64,000 bases of DNA from Ctena decussata. Its lineage: Eukaryota; Mollusca; Bivalvia; Lucinida; Lucinidae. The position numbers and the translations under genes are program-made. Shown here one piece after another: positions 1 through 9,769 of this stretch. The stretch spans positions 16,196,460 to 16,260,459 of the forward strand of contig OZ022500.1 of NCBI GenBank assembly GCA_963989385.1, written 5' to 3'. How positions within the stretch are numbered: the stretch's first letter is position 1; each line of letters begins with the position of its first letter. A model generated the notes under the pieces. That model was not told where the DNA came from. It did not search any database and was given only the letters and a program-made list of their open reading frames with translations.

Positions 1-1464
1 GAAAAAGATGTGAACAATCACTTTAAATTGGGGATTCGGGGTAAAATATTAAATATTATTATATCAATGTATAACAATGTTAAATCAAGGGTTAAATTTA
101 ATAATGAAACAAGTAATGAATTCCTGTGTTATACGGGAGTCCGTCAAGGTGAGTGTTTATCCCCTTTTCTTTTTTCTATGCTTATAAACGATCTAGAAAC
201 TGAGTTAAGCTCAAAGGGCGCAGAAGGATTAGATATAGGTTTTATAAAACTATTTTTACTGATGTATGCGGATGATATTGTTTTATTTTCAGATACTGCT
301 GATGGCTTACAAAACGGTTTAGACATTTTGTATGATTATTGCCAAAGGTGGAAGCTGACGGTTAATATTGAAAAAACAAAAGTAATGGTTTTTAGAAAAG
401 GGGGGTTGTTAAGCAGAGATACACAATTCTATTATGGAGATCTTCAACTTAATATAGTAAATAAATTTACTTATCTTGGTATTGTTTTTACAACTGGTGG
501 AGCTTTTGGCGAAGCACATACAGTATTATCTGGTCAGGCATCAAAGGCTATTTTTACTTTAAATAAATATGTAAGAAAATTTGTTAATTTAAGTCCAGAA
601 CACGTTTTAGACTTATTTGATAAGCTTATTAGACCTATTCTTAATTATAGCGCAGAAGTCGGGGGATTTTCTCAATCGATGGTAATCGAAAGAGTGCATT
701 TAAGATTTTGTAAAAACTTACTAGGTGTTAAACAGTGTACGCAAAACGATTTCATATACGGTGAATTAGGCAGAAAATCTTTACTGGTAGATCGTCATTT
801 TTTAATAATAAAATATTGGTTGAAAGTATGTAGAGTATGTGAAAATAAGTATATTAGTTACGTTTATCGAGTATTGTTATCAGATATTAATTCTTTCCCG
901 AATAAAGTTAATTGGGTATCGTTAGTTAGAGATTTATTATCAAATCTTGGTTTTTACTATGTCTGGTTGCAACAAGGAGTAGGAGATGAAAAAATATTTT
1001 TGCGTCTTGTTCATCAAAGATTATCAGATGAGTTTAAACAAAACTGGAATGCGCGTATTAATGATTCAAGTCGTGCTTTATTCTATAAAAATATCTCAGT
1101 GTTTAGCTTTAAACCATATCTTGAAATTGTAACCGTAACAAAATTTCGAAAAGCACTGTCACGTATAAGAACTTCTTCACATAGGATTGAAATAGAAGCA
1201 GGGCGCTGGGCTAAACCTATCAGAAAGCCAATAGAAGATAGATTATGTTTCTTTTGTAATGTTTCAGAGGATGAATTTCATTTTATTTTAGAATGTCCTG
1301 CTTACCGTAATGAAAGAAGTAAATATATTAATAAAAAATACTGGATAAGACCAAATATGATCAAATTTATTGAGTTAATGACATCAGAACATAAACCTAT
1401 TGTAGAGAAATTAGCTTGCTTTATTCATAAATCTTTAACTTTAAGAAATGAATTATTGTATTGA
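1..1464 (+). CDS. LINE reverse transcriptase, C-terminal part
   Basis: This frame is open from the first base, so the protein is cut by the window edge and no start codon can be assigned; the in-frame GTG at base 10 is not a start. The fingers/palm region is visible: a GVRQGECLSPFLFSMLIN block, then the catalytic YADD box at bases 265-276 (LMYADDIVLFSD). The C-terminal part ends in a C-x2-C-x7-H-x4-C finger (CFFC...H...C, near base 1250), as in many non-LTR retrotransposon RT ORFs. The protein copies element RNA at a nicked genomic target. No stop or frameshift interrupts the visible 487 codons, so this copy may be young. The clade (CR1/L2/Jockey-like) cannot be settled by eye. Confidence 0.9.
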   Translation, partial: EKDVNNHFKLGIRGKILNIIISMYNNVKSRVKFNNETSNEFLCYTGVRQGECLSPFLFSMLINDLETELSSKGAEGLDIGFIKLFLLMYADDIVLFSDTADGLQNGLDILYDYCQRWKLTVNIEKTKVMVFRKGGLLSRDTQFYYGDLQLNIVNKFTYLGIVFTTGGAFGEAHTVLSGQASKAIFTLNKYVRKFVNLSPEHVLDLFDKLIRPILNYSAEVGGFSQSMVIERVHLRFCKNLLGVKQCTQNDFIYGELGRKSLLVDRHFLIIKYWLKVCRVCENKYISYVYRVLLSDINSFPNKVNWVSLVRDLLSNLGFYYVWLQQGVGDEKIFLRLVHQRLSDEFKQNWNARINDSSRALFYKNISVFSFKPYLEIVTVTKFRKALSRIRTSSHRIEIEAGRWAKPIRKPIEDRLCFFCNVSEDEFHFILECPAYRNERSKYINKKYWIRPNMIKFIELMTSEHKPIVEKLACFIHKSLTLRNELLY

Positions 1465-1597
1465 TATAACTTGAGAGAATGTCTTTAGTTTTGCTGGTTT
1501 TCGTAAAATATCGGTTTAATATAGAAAAGTTTTAAATGTGAAAACTGTATGGTTAGATGTTTCTAGTAGAGTAAATATAGATCTTACCAAGCGGTCG

Positions 1598-1673
1598 TAT
1601 GACGTCATGTCCTAATTCCGTTCCATCGTCGTCGATGAGACGTCATGTTTGACGTCATGTGCCCGCTGGGAAA
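1598..1673. repeat. GACGTC-rich short repeat ending TGCCCGCTGGGAA
   Basis: Several degenerate palindromic GACGTC units at irregular spacing end in TGCCCGCTGGGAA, inside the LINE 3' UTR. The same layout recurs at 4008-4101, so it is a dispersed repeat rather than part of the LINE alone. Confidence 0.5.
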
Positions 1674-2203
1674 TATCAATTTTTGGTAGGTAACATTAGC
1701 TTTAAATATGCCTTCTCCCGTTTCACGTGAAGTAAATAGTAATAGCAATGATATATATGAATGTATAGTACTTTTCAGGGTGTGTATCTAATATGATATA
1801 AAGTCTTTGGTTTGTTTCCATACGTTTGTTTGATAGCTAGGCTTAGGGATATTATTGAATGCAGGGATACACATTGAATTGTTTAGTTAAGGTTGTATGT
1901 AATATAATATAAGATAAACAGCTTAGAAACGCTCACCCATTTAAGCACAAAAATGATGGTAGCTAAAAGAGATATTTTAAGTTTTAGAGAGAAACGCAGA
2001 CAGACCCAAATTCTATTACTTACATCAAATTGTCATCTAGTAATATGTTGTTGGTATCTAAAGTTTATAGTTTCATAGAATTGCTTTCATGTCACGATTA
2101 TTATGGATTGTTATTTTGTTATATGTAGCCCATGGGCCGATAGGCCTTTTGCGAAATAAAATTACTTACTTACTTACTTACTATAATTAAAATACAAGTA
2201 CTT

Positions 2204-2248
2204 CCCCCCCCCCCCGTGACCCAGCATTTCCTTTATGCAGCAGACTTA

Positions 2249-2299
<51 letters not shown>

Positions 2300-2391
2300 T
2301 GACCCAGCATTTCCTTTATGCAGCAGACTTATGCATGGCAAGTACGCAATATATATGAGTGGGAAGCTGGGTCACGGAGGGGGGGGGGGGG
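2204..2391. repeat. Poly-C tracts, 35-bp duplication and inverted G-rich copy
   Basis: A 12-C run (2204-2215) is followed by a 35-bp unit (2216-2250), a 48-C run (2251-2298) and an identical copy of the 35-bp unit (2299-2333). Further on, GCTGGGTCACGG (2366-2377) plus a G run (2379-2391) is the reverse complement of the unit's start and C run. The polyproline reading frame across it is an artefact. Confidence 0.8.
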
Positions 2392-2399
2392 CGATACTC

Positions 2400-2870
2400 A
2401 TTAAGCCAAATAAGAAGAATAGTCAAGAGTAGCACTGAAGGATTAAATTGTGTACCGTGACCTTGAAATGCGTTCAAGGTCACATACATATAGTCAAAAC
2501 TATCCAGTGTTGTCTGTTATGTAATTAATGTAAGTAAAAAAAAGTGTGAAATGTTTCATTATTTTAACCATAAGTTTGAGGATAATTTAGAATTAATCTC
2601 AACTATGACGTCAACGTTAACGTATGCTTAGCGTACTAACAGGGACACAAACACTTGAAAATTCATTTGTCATGCAAGTTACATGTCATAGTCATAAATG
2701 CAAAGCAAAAGTCAGTGATCCGTATAAATTTTTAATTATGGGGAAAATTCACACCTTAAGCATAGAAGTCCTTTGTTGGACTTGTACCCGATGAAAGATA
2801 AATGTCACTCAGCTACTACCAGCTCTCCCAAAGAAGCACCAGGCATCCCATCTATTTCACGGGCCTCGAT
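2400..2870. other. No gene seen
   Basis: AT-rich noncoding sequence. Nothing was recognised apart from a short GACCTTGAAATGCGTTCAAGGTC palindrome near 2460-2482. Confidence 0.4.
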
Positions 2871-2879
2871 CGGCAGGCA

Positions 2880-3600
2880 CCTATATGTTTTTGTCTGTCC
2901 ATCCAAAGATCAACGTTAAGATTTCGTACAGGGTTTTCTTTGACACTATATCTTGGTATTATAGGTAAAGGGTTCAAACTTGGTATGAGACTTGGACCAA
3001 AGCCTTTCTTTGTGCTACCCTTGCCCAATGATCATGCCCCAGCGTGGGACCAAAGGTCAAAATGTATTAGTTAAAACAATGTTAAAATTAAGGATTTAAG
3101 TTTTTGTAAAAGAATCTTTTGAAGACTGTATCTCCGTTATCATTTTATGACCTCATACAATTTGTAGGTCCCAATGACAGATATTTCATGGTTCAGTGGT
3201 TTTGCTTCATATCTCCAAAACTGTCTGATGAATTTGCTTCATACTTGGAATAATGGGTCTGTCTGACGTGGAGATAGAATGGGTTCATAGTATTTGTAAG
3301 TCAATGTGTCCTATGCCATGATTTGGTGAGCTGCCTCATATAAGCAAGACTGTTTAACGGATTTGCTATAAACTTGGATTAAGGGATCAGTCTGATTTGG
3401 CAAATGACCTCATAGTATTTGTGGTCACGGTGACCTATATTTCATGGTTCAATGAGTTTGCTTTTTATCCCCAACATTGGTCATGGATTAACATCATACT
3501 TGGGATACTGGTTCAGTCTGAGACTGGGAATGACCTCATATTATTTATATATCGATGTGACCTATACCTCCTGGTTCAGTGATTGTCTCATTCCATTTTT
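2880..3600. repeat. Decayed tandem repeat, about 125-bp period
   Basis: Phrases such as GACCTCATAxTATTTGT and ATTTCATGGTTCAG recur near 3148, 3282, 3410 and 3531, giving four or more strongly diverged units of roughly 120-135 bp. Unit wording resembles the degenerate arrays seen later in the window, but it is not the same family. Confidence 0.55.
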
Positions 3601-3690
3601 AGGTCAGTGATTTTCGCCTTGCATTTTCAACACTATTTAATGGATTTGCATTGTCCTTATTAGTTTTGAGGCTAATGGCTAATGTTTCTA

Positions 3691-3709
3691 AAAAAAAAAA
3701 AAAAAAAAA
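3691..3709. repeat. Poly-A tract
   Basis: A run of about 19 A residues, with no recognisable retro-element body attached. Confidence 0.7.
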
Positions 3710-4007
3710 GGTCATATGCTACCAATCTCTTAGGGTCAGCTGTAGTGTTTTCCGATAAGGCAAGAGGCGGAGACATCAGTGGACACGTTTCTAGTCCTAA
3801 TCATCGGAGCAAACATCTGCTTATTCATCCCCTGCACTTCCGTCATTCCATCCGCTGTCAGAAATAATTGCTACATATTTTGGATATAGTCATGAAACCT
3901 CACAGAATTATTCACCACCGCTAAAGAGTACAAGACACATGCGAAATAGATCACTTTTGCAACGCGGGACCAGGAGTTATGTGTCACGGCTAAACCCATC
4001 ATACATT

Positions 4008-4101
4008 TGACGTCACAATAACGTCATATTGAGGTCGATGCGACGTAATGTCAAATCGACGTCCATACGACGCCATTTCGGCGTCATATGCCCGCTGGGA
4101 A
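4008..4101. repeat. GACGTC-rich short repeat, second copy
   Basis: Seven or so degenerate (T)GACGTCA units, about 12 bp apart, end in CATATGCCCGCTGGGAAG. The layout and end match the copy at 1598-1673. Confidence 0.5.
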
Positions 4102-4589
4102 GCGCAAGTCGCATATGCTGTAGGACAGGTTTTCTCTTGAAGCGGATCCATAATTAGGAGCAATATTTTTTTCTTCAAACTGTCAGTCAGAATAGTAACT
4201 AACGTTACTCGGGTATGAAGTGAAGTCGTTCTAAGAATAGACCCCATCAGGGAAGTGCTTCGTCATCCAGTAACAAACATCGTTCCCCTTTGTAAGGTGT
4301 ACCCATACATCTTAAGAGTAGATAGTATTTAAGGAAGCACGTTTTATGGTAAAGATGTACCTATTTATTCGCAGTGGACTCTTCTATCCTTATCAAATGG
4401 ATGTGTCTATTTGTCAACTAAGGGGCGTCTGGTTTAGTTTAGTTTATATAGCCAAAGAAGTACCCATTTGTCTTATGCAAATAATGTAGACACTGATCGG
4501 ACGCTGCGTTTTGCGTCGTCTGATCTGGGTCTTCAGTGTTCGGATAACAGTGGCCAAGCAACGGAGATTCAATTGATACATCTTAAGAA

Positions 4590-4842
4590 AATGAGTATAC
4601 TTTAAGAGAAAGCAACTCTACCATTTTCTTTTCTTTTTTTTTTTTTTTTTTTTTTTTTGGCCTTCCGTCTAGTTAGCAATTAGAGGTCATCTCTTAAAGG
4701 AAAGAATTTATTCCCATTGGAGTAGACCCATTTTCGGAAGGTTTCGTCGCCAAGGAAAGCGAGCAGGAAGTCCCGAAAGTTGTCTAACTTAGTAAAAATG
4801 GTGAAAATATGGCGATGTACCCATACTCCTTAAGTTTGCGTA
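4590..4842. mobile_element. P2 palindromic MITE copy
   Basis: It contains the family signature CTCTTAAAGGAAAGAATT, the flank AAGCAACTCTACCATTTTC and the end GATGTACCCATACTCCTTAAG. A poly-T run (4629-4658) is embedded in its left half. Confidence 0.6.
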
Positions 4843-4857
4843 AAAATGTATAATTGA

Positions 4858-5026
4858 GTCGTGCGCCAAGCGAAGACTCAGATCAGCCTGGGCATCTGCC
4901 CAGTCTGATCAAATTCTTCGCTTTGCAGTTAAAGGGTAGCTAAGGGTCTAAGCTAGCTCCGTGCGGACAGCAAAGATTCTGATATGAGCCTTCGCAGGGC
5001 GCACATGTCACTTTGTTGCTTTTGTT
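4858..5026. mobile_element. P1 foldback MITE, decayed copy lacking outer ends
   Basis: Both inner arms are recognisable (AGACTCAGATCAGCCTGGGC on the left, GGGCGCACATGTCACTTTGTTG on the right) around the family loop AAAGGGTAGCTAAGGGTCTAAG. The terminal GAGCCGCGACACG blocks are missing. Confidence 0.6.
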
Positions 5027-5560
5027 ATATATCTTTCCTTTGAACAATGCATAATGTATTCTCAGCTTGTACGAAAACATCTGTCAGCATTAACATTGCT
5101 GAGCTATACCATGAGAGAAGAGACTTATTGCATGGGTGAACAGAGAAGGCACACGAGCATTGGCATTCACGCAGTCTAATCAGAGTTTATGCTCAGGATA
5201 CATACATTATCGCTGATTCTGATCTGACTGCGCGAATGCAAAGAATGCTCTGAGTGTTCACTGGTAGCATAAAGCGCCATGGTATCGTTTCTTGTGGCAT
5301 GGAGTATTTGATAGATTTTCAGCCCAATTTACCAGCTTGTGCACATCATACATGTGAATTGTGAATACAATTTTCAGCATTTCACTCCTACAGTATGTCA
5401 TTTTGTTTCTATGAATCTGAGGAATACTGGTACAGGAACTTCGTGATAAATTTGGAAAGGTAGGGCCTATTGTCAATCTTGTGCTTAAAGATCATGCTTG
5501 TCCTCTTCTCATGATTTCAGAGCTTTTTTTCATCTTTTTTTTAACAGAAAAATACAAATT
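5027..5560. other. No gene; degenerate P1-like foldback
   Basis: Near 5145-5245, CAGTCTAATCAGAG and CTGATCTGACTGCGCG form a weak inverted pair like the inner arms of P1. Nothing else was recognised. Confidence 0.35.
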
Positions 5561-5896
5561 GAACAATTATTATTTAAACATAAACGTTTTAACAAATGCA
5601 TGAGTTTTTGATAAAAAAAATCTACAAATGCAAATAAGTGCTTTCGTGACGGCCAATAAAAATCCGATTTCAATAATGCTTTGCGTGTAGCTGGCAGTCG
5701 TGACTATCAATAACAACCGAGGGACTTTGGAGTGCTGTCGGCAATTCTTCTGAATTCTTAGAAACGCTATTCTCCAAAAAGATATAAAATGTATAATTGG
5801 ACCGTGCATGGAAACACAAAACAGATAAAAGAAAACTTTGGTTACTAAAAAGAAGGAGTAAATCTTTAGCTCTGGCTGGTATCTGTACGTAATAAA

Positions 5897-7138
5897 TCAT
5901 TCCGGTGTTTCGGGAGTTTCTGGTATTTCTTCGCCGCAGTCTTCTTCATCTGCCATTATAGCATGCCCACCACGAAAGAAATATTCCAGTGGATCAGATA
6001 TCAACGTTGTTCTCTCACGTCTTAACTGTTTGGCAACCGTACTATAAAATTCAAATGGATGGACTTTCAATGACCTTTCAAATAAGTTAACACTTGGTGT
6101 AAAATAATGTGGACACTCTTGAGTTGCAAAGCACGCAATTATTTCGTCAATAACAGAAACAATTGTTTTCACGGTGTTTTCTCCATTGATCCAATAATCC
6201 ACTGGAAAGCGTTCCAAAGCATACAAGAAAAGCGTTTTTATATGATAAGAAGTTATTATGTTCGGTTTATTATAAATATTAAATTCTTGTAGGAAGCTTT
6301 TCACGAGACTCCATGATCGAAGGGCGTACCAATACACTAACGGCAGTTCTGAAATAGTTCCTTCTGCTTTCGCAAATGTATACCGCCACGAAAGATCTTC
6401 CATATCAAGCGTTGGGGACTTTGCTACCAGATGTACGCCACCTTCAATGATTTGTTTTACGTCATCTTTATTAGGCCAGACCCGCTCTCTTTCGGACCAT
6501 TCCCTTGCACTTTGTGGCCAGAAAGAGCAACGCACAGCAAATGCTAAGTCATAAAATTCTCCCATTACAGTGTCATTGATAAGCTTAATTTTCACAACCT
6601 GAAATGCTAATCCGTGAGGAGCATATACCATAGCTGATTTTTCAGTTTCATTATAGAAACACATAGCTTTAACCGATTCTTCAAAAGCATCACGAAGTTT
6701 ATACGGGCACAACACTTCTATTTCTTCACCACGTACCGTAATAGTTTCAGCTTTATCTGAAAGTTCCTCGCAACTTTTCACACCGTTTAAGTTGATATTG
6801 TAATAATTTGGATATTTGGATCGTATTAGCCACTTTTCATCCGTCAAATGAATACGATTCGGCGCAACCATGATATCTATATCAGCTAACTGAATGATGT
6901 ATCGTTGAACTTTTGATTTTGCTTTAAAATCTGTTAATGTCTCTTCAAGAACTGACACAGAGTCTAGAGGAGGATGTTCTCCAAGAAGTTTGTCTCTAAA
7001 CTGATCTTCGGACAGTTCGTGCAGAGCTGGAAATAGGTTACCTTCCATCGCACTACCTTTTGGCAGCCACTCATCCCGGTCAGAAAACAAAGATTCGTTT
7101 ATGGAGTTGTCTTCACAGCTGTCATGAACGTCTCTTTC
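5897..7138 (-). CDS. Mab-21/cGAS-like nucleotidyltransferase, main part
   Basis: A probable Mab-21 family nucleotidyltransferase of the cGAS-like receptor (cGLR) group; active members make cyclic dinucleotides that trigger STING-type immunity. The frame opens after a TGA near 7139 and has no usable ATG before the conserved region. It is most likely the continuation of the short ORF just upstream, joined by an indel in the 40-nt overlap. Counted from the Leu codon at 7090, a GS motif (KGSAMEG) is at residues 11-17, the acidic pair in ADIDIMV is D70 and D72, and the third acid is D181 in EFYDLAFAVRCSFWPQSA. So GS plus all three metal-binding acids are present. The helical C-terminal half shows the family blocks WRYTFAKAE (235-243), SYHIKTLFLYALE and CPHYFTPSVNLFER (326-339). 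The GS-to-DxD gap is unusually long (about 57 residues). There is no intron or membrane segment. The tail is acidic. Confidence 0.8.
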   Translation of the reverse strand, partial: ERDVHDSCEDNSINESLFSDRDEWLPKGSAMEGNLFPALHELSEDQFRDKLLGEHPPLDSVSVLEETLTDFKAKSKVQRYIIQLADIDIMVAPNRIHLTDEKWLIRSKYPNYYNINLNGVKSCEELSDKAETITVRGEEIEVLCPYKLRDAFEESVKAMCFYNETEKSAMVYAPHGLAFQVVKIKLINDTVMGEFYDLAFAVRCSFWPQSAREWSERERVWPNKDDVKQIIEGGVHLVAKSPTLDMEDLSWRYTFAKAEGTISELPLVYWYALRSWSLVKSFLQEFNIYNKPNIITSYHIKTLFLYALERFPVDYWINGENTVKTIVSVIDEIIACFATQECPHYFTPSVNLFERSLKVHPFEFYSTVAKQLRRERTTLISDPLEYFFRGGHAIMADEEDCGEEIPETPETPE

Positions 7139-7422
7139 ATTTCATTCACCTTTCTTTCAATATTACTCCTGTCGAAATCGCTGAACAGTCCGAAACTAGC
7201 CAACGAATTTTCGCATTTCACAAGATCTTTTGATAGTGGTATAAGATCTTTACCTGTTGCAAAATCGGTTCCTGGTATATCCACGGGTTCATAATAGGCA
7301 TAAGTATTTATAACGCTCTCCTCAGCATCATCTGGCTGATTTAACGCGTCATCAGTTGTTGGCTTCTTTTGATCTTCACGATCTTTCAACGGATCGTCCT
7401 CTTGATTTACCGAATTATCCAT
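7099..7422 (-). CDS. N-terminal segment of the Mab-21-like gene, other frame
   Basis: This 107-residue ORF starts at the ATG at 7420-7422; a GTG further upstream at 7440 is not a plausible eukaryotic start. The first half is acidic and Asn/Gln-rich (MDNSVNQEDDPLKDRED...). The second half predicts helix (SNIERKVNEMKETFMTAV), which would suit the N-terminal helix that precedes the GS motif in Mab-21 proteins. It stops at 7099, overlapping the open main frame by about 40 nt. One inserted or lost base in 7099-7138 would give a continuous protein of about 510 residues, a normal size for the family. I found no frameshifting slippery heptamer and no room for an intron. Alternatives are an assembly error or a young pseudogene. 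Confidence 0.65.
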   Translation of the reverse strand: MDNSVNQEDDPLKDREDQKKPTTDDALNQPDDAEESVINTYAYYEPVDIPGTDFATGKDLIPLSKDLVKCENSLASFGLFSDFDRSNIERKVNEMKETFMTAVKTTP

Positions 7423-7726
7423 ATTGGCGGTATCTTTCACACTTCCCTAATTCTCTCATTCTTTTTTATTTACACCATACTTCACCTGATGTTAGAAAGC
7501 TTATGGGCTTGTTTTATACACAAATAAGTACAATAAAAGGAATGTGTATTTCACTAGGTCCACCATAAAATAAGTACGTTTCGCGTCGTTGCTTAAAATA
7601 TTGAATAATTCAAGAATAATATAAGTTTACACACAGTCAGGGGACTACCACAGTTTTCCTCAGTGCTGGTACATCTAAATTTCACTTTATTTTTACATAC
7701 TATTAAACTAGAACAAGTTGATATTA

Positions 7727-7952
7727 AGGTAGACCTCCATAATCCGCTTTTTACAAAGGGAAACAACTTCTGTGGCTTCCTATTTGCTGCCCTGGACAAG
7801 CCTTTCAAAAGTGGGATCTACTTTTAAAGAAAAAAAAAAGCTTCTTTAGGAGCTAATTCTTTCCTTTAAGAGTTGATCGCCATTGACAAGGGCGGCAAAC
7901 ACGAAAATGTTAGAGTTGCTTACCCTGAAAGCGTACCCATTCACCTTTATAT
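7727..7952. mobile_element. P2 palindromic MITE copy
   Basis: The left arm (GGGAAACAACTTCTGTGGCTTCC) and the right arm (GTTGCTTACCCTGAAAGCGTACCC) flank the centre CTTTAGGAGCTAATTCTTTCC. It lies just upstream of the Mab-21-like gene. Confidence 0.65.
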
Positions 7953-8124
7953 CGGCGGCGATGCAGCAAACTTGCTTGTGAATGGCAATTCGAATTGGTT
8001 ACGCTTTAGCCCGAGAACTTTTAGCCTGACTCCCATTGTTTGTCCAATTAATCAAACCGTTGCGTATACATGTGTCTGAAGACAGGTTCTCTCGCATGCT
8101 GTAGCTCATACATTTTACGTAAAT

Positions 8125-8366
8125 CAGCCGCAACACGACAAAATCCAACAAAGTGGCATATGCGCTCAGCGAAGACTCGGATCAGATTAGGCGGATGCAT
8201 CCGCCCAGTCTGATCGGAGTCTTCGCTGAACGCTGAAAGGGTGGCTAAGGGTCTAAGCTACCTCGAAACAGCAGCGAAGAATATGATCGGACTGGGCGGA
8301 TGTCCAGGCTCATCCGAGTCTGCGCTGGGCGCACAACCACTTTGTTGATTTTCTCGTGTCACGGCT
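8125..8366. mobile_element. P1 foldback MITE with 13-14-bp target duplication
   Basis: A nearly full-length foldback whose arms pair end to end. It is flanked on both sides by CATTTTACGTAAAT (8111-8124 and 8367-8380); the last one or two bases could belong to the element. This is the clearest duplication for the family in the window. Confidence 0.8.
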
Positions 8367-8380
8367 CATTTTACGTAAAT

Positions 8381-8838
8381 GTGCATTGATACTAATATTG
8401 ATGTAATGTACAGGGCGTAACGTCACGTCGTGTCTGTGAGTCACTGTATCTCAGCCTAGCTACGAGTGAAGGTGTCTGTTGGAACGTGTGAAGGGTTAAG
8501 ACTCTGGTCGTCACATCATCATGCTGCACCGCACAGCCTAGACAAACTCCAACTAGCTTGCATTAATAATCTATAGATCTTTAAAAATCAAAACAGCGTA
8601 AAACTATTCGCAGTTTGATAAAATGTTAGGCACATTTAGTCCTGGCCTGGCTTACTAGATGGTCATTTTGACATAAATAAGAGACAGATATACAAAAAAA
8701 ACAACAACGGAGAAACACTCTGAACTCGCACAAGCGAATTTACACAGGGGGCATGATAGGCGTCGTATCTGTCCGTCTTACGAAAAATCTTTTATATGCT
8801 TTATGCCAGTCCGATGTTCGGACTTGCAAGCAGAATGG
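8381..8838. other. No gene seen
   Basis: Unique-looking noncoding DNA; no repeat or coding signal was recognised. Confidence 0.4.
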
Positions 8839-9033
8839 GAGCCCCGGTAGCTCAGTAGGTTAAGCGCTGGCCTACTGATCTATCGGTCCCGGGTTCGATC
8901 CCCGCAAGAAGCGTTACATACGTAAACGGGGTTCGATTGCACACAGCCTTTCATTATCACCCTCCCATCGTCCTGATATGACTGGAATACTGTTGAAAAG
9001 GACTTAAAATCGCAGGTCAACCATCCATCTATG
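8839..9033 (+). mobile_element. SINE-A, tRNA-derived SINE
   Basis: The head has pol III boxes: A box TAGCTCAGTAGGTTAAGCG and B box GGGTTCGATCCC. The family body follows (CATTGCACACAGCCTTTCAT, CCTGATATGACT, GAAAAGGACxTAAAAT), with a CCATCCATCT tail. The body shared with four other copies rules out a plain tRNA gene. Confidence 0.85.
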
Positions 9034-9077
9034 CACGCAGAGTAGAAAAGTGCTCTTAACTCTCTCGTTAGGGACAC

Positions 9078-9148
9078 TGCAAACAGTGTAGACCCGGTTC
9101 AAATGCCACAGAACGTGGCGTCTGATCAGGGTCTACACTGTTTGCTTA
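9078..9148. mobile_element. P4 foldback element
   Basis: GCAAACAGTGTAGACCCGG and GGTCTACACTGTTTGC form the arms around a short centre. Confidence 0.6.
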
Positions 9149-9288
9149 CAAGAATTTCTATGCAAAATATAATACAAAAATCAACAGAAAACCCTAAAAC
9201 TAGAAATGGACTCTTTCAAATAATAATGATGGACAAGTGCATTAGTGAAAAAGGGTTAACTTAAAACGGACTGATATTGATCATTGAT

Positions 9289-9527
9289 GAGCCGCGACAC
9301 GAGAAAACCAACAATGTGGTCGTGCGTCCAGCGCAGACTCATATCAGCCTGGGCATCCGCCCAGTCTGATCAGAGTCCTCGCTGTAGTCCGCATGGATGC
9401 AGCTTAGACCCTTAGCTACCCTTTGAGTGCTTAGCGAAGAGTCTGATCGGACTGTGCGAATGCACAGGCTGATCTGAGTCTGCACTGGGCGCACAACCAC
9501 ATTGTTGGTTTTCTCGTGTCGCGGCTC
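9289..9527. mobile_element. P1 foldback MITE, near full length
   Basis: Begins GAGCCGCGACACGAGAAAAC and ends with its reverse complement (...CTCGTGTCGCGGCTC). The internal loop is the usual GCATGG...AGCTAC...AGTGCTTAG segment. Confidence 0.85.
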
Positions 9528-9769
9528 ATTTATTGACTAGTGACAGGAGTATGTTTGCTTGTATACAGTAGTAACGAGTATCATCGCAATGTCCAAAAGG
9601 GTCATAGCCGTGATTTGTTATGGAGCTATTATGCTTCATAAGAGCATCTGGAAATATTCTCATGACATATCTTAATGATTGCAATTTCATTAGTAGATAT
9701 TTTCCCTTTAAATCTATGAAGTATACGAAAAACAAAGAGGGGATGACACAAACGATGAAACGCGTTTCT

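Larger units (their letters stand above)
1..2182 (+). mobile_element. LINE 3' portion with 3' UTR and TTAC tail
   Basis: The RT ORF is followed by about 700 nt of noncoding 3' UTR. It ends at an AATAAA (2155-2160) and a short (TTAC)n run (2162-2182), the usual look of a LINE 3' end with a tandem-repeat tail. The 5' part lies outside the window, so target-site duplications cannot be checked. Confidence 0.75.

Noticed and set aside
2235..2432. Reading frame with a polyproline stretch
   Set aside because: It is simply translation of the C homopolymer and its flanks.
7088..7090. TTG start of the main Mab-21 frame
   Set aside because: TTG starts are not credible here; the frame is open further upstream to about 7138 and is better explained as a continuation of the upstream ORF.
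7090..7160. Short intron joining the two Mab-21 frames
   Set aside because: A donor-like AAAG|GTGAAT exists near 7150, but the only nearby acceptors would make an intron of about 30 nt, too short to splice.
8841..8912. Functional tRNA gene
   Set aside because: Pol III boxes are present, but the acceptor stem does not close and the same downstream body follows in four other copies, so it is a SINE head.
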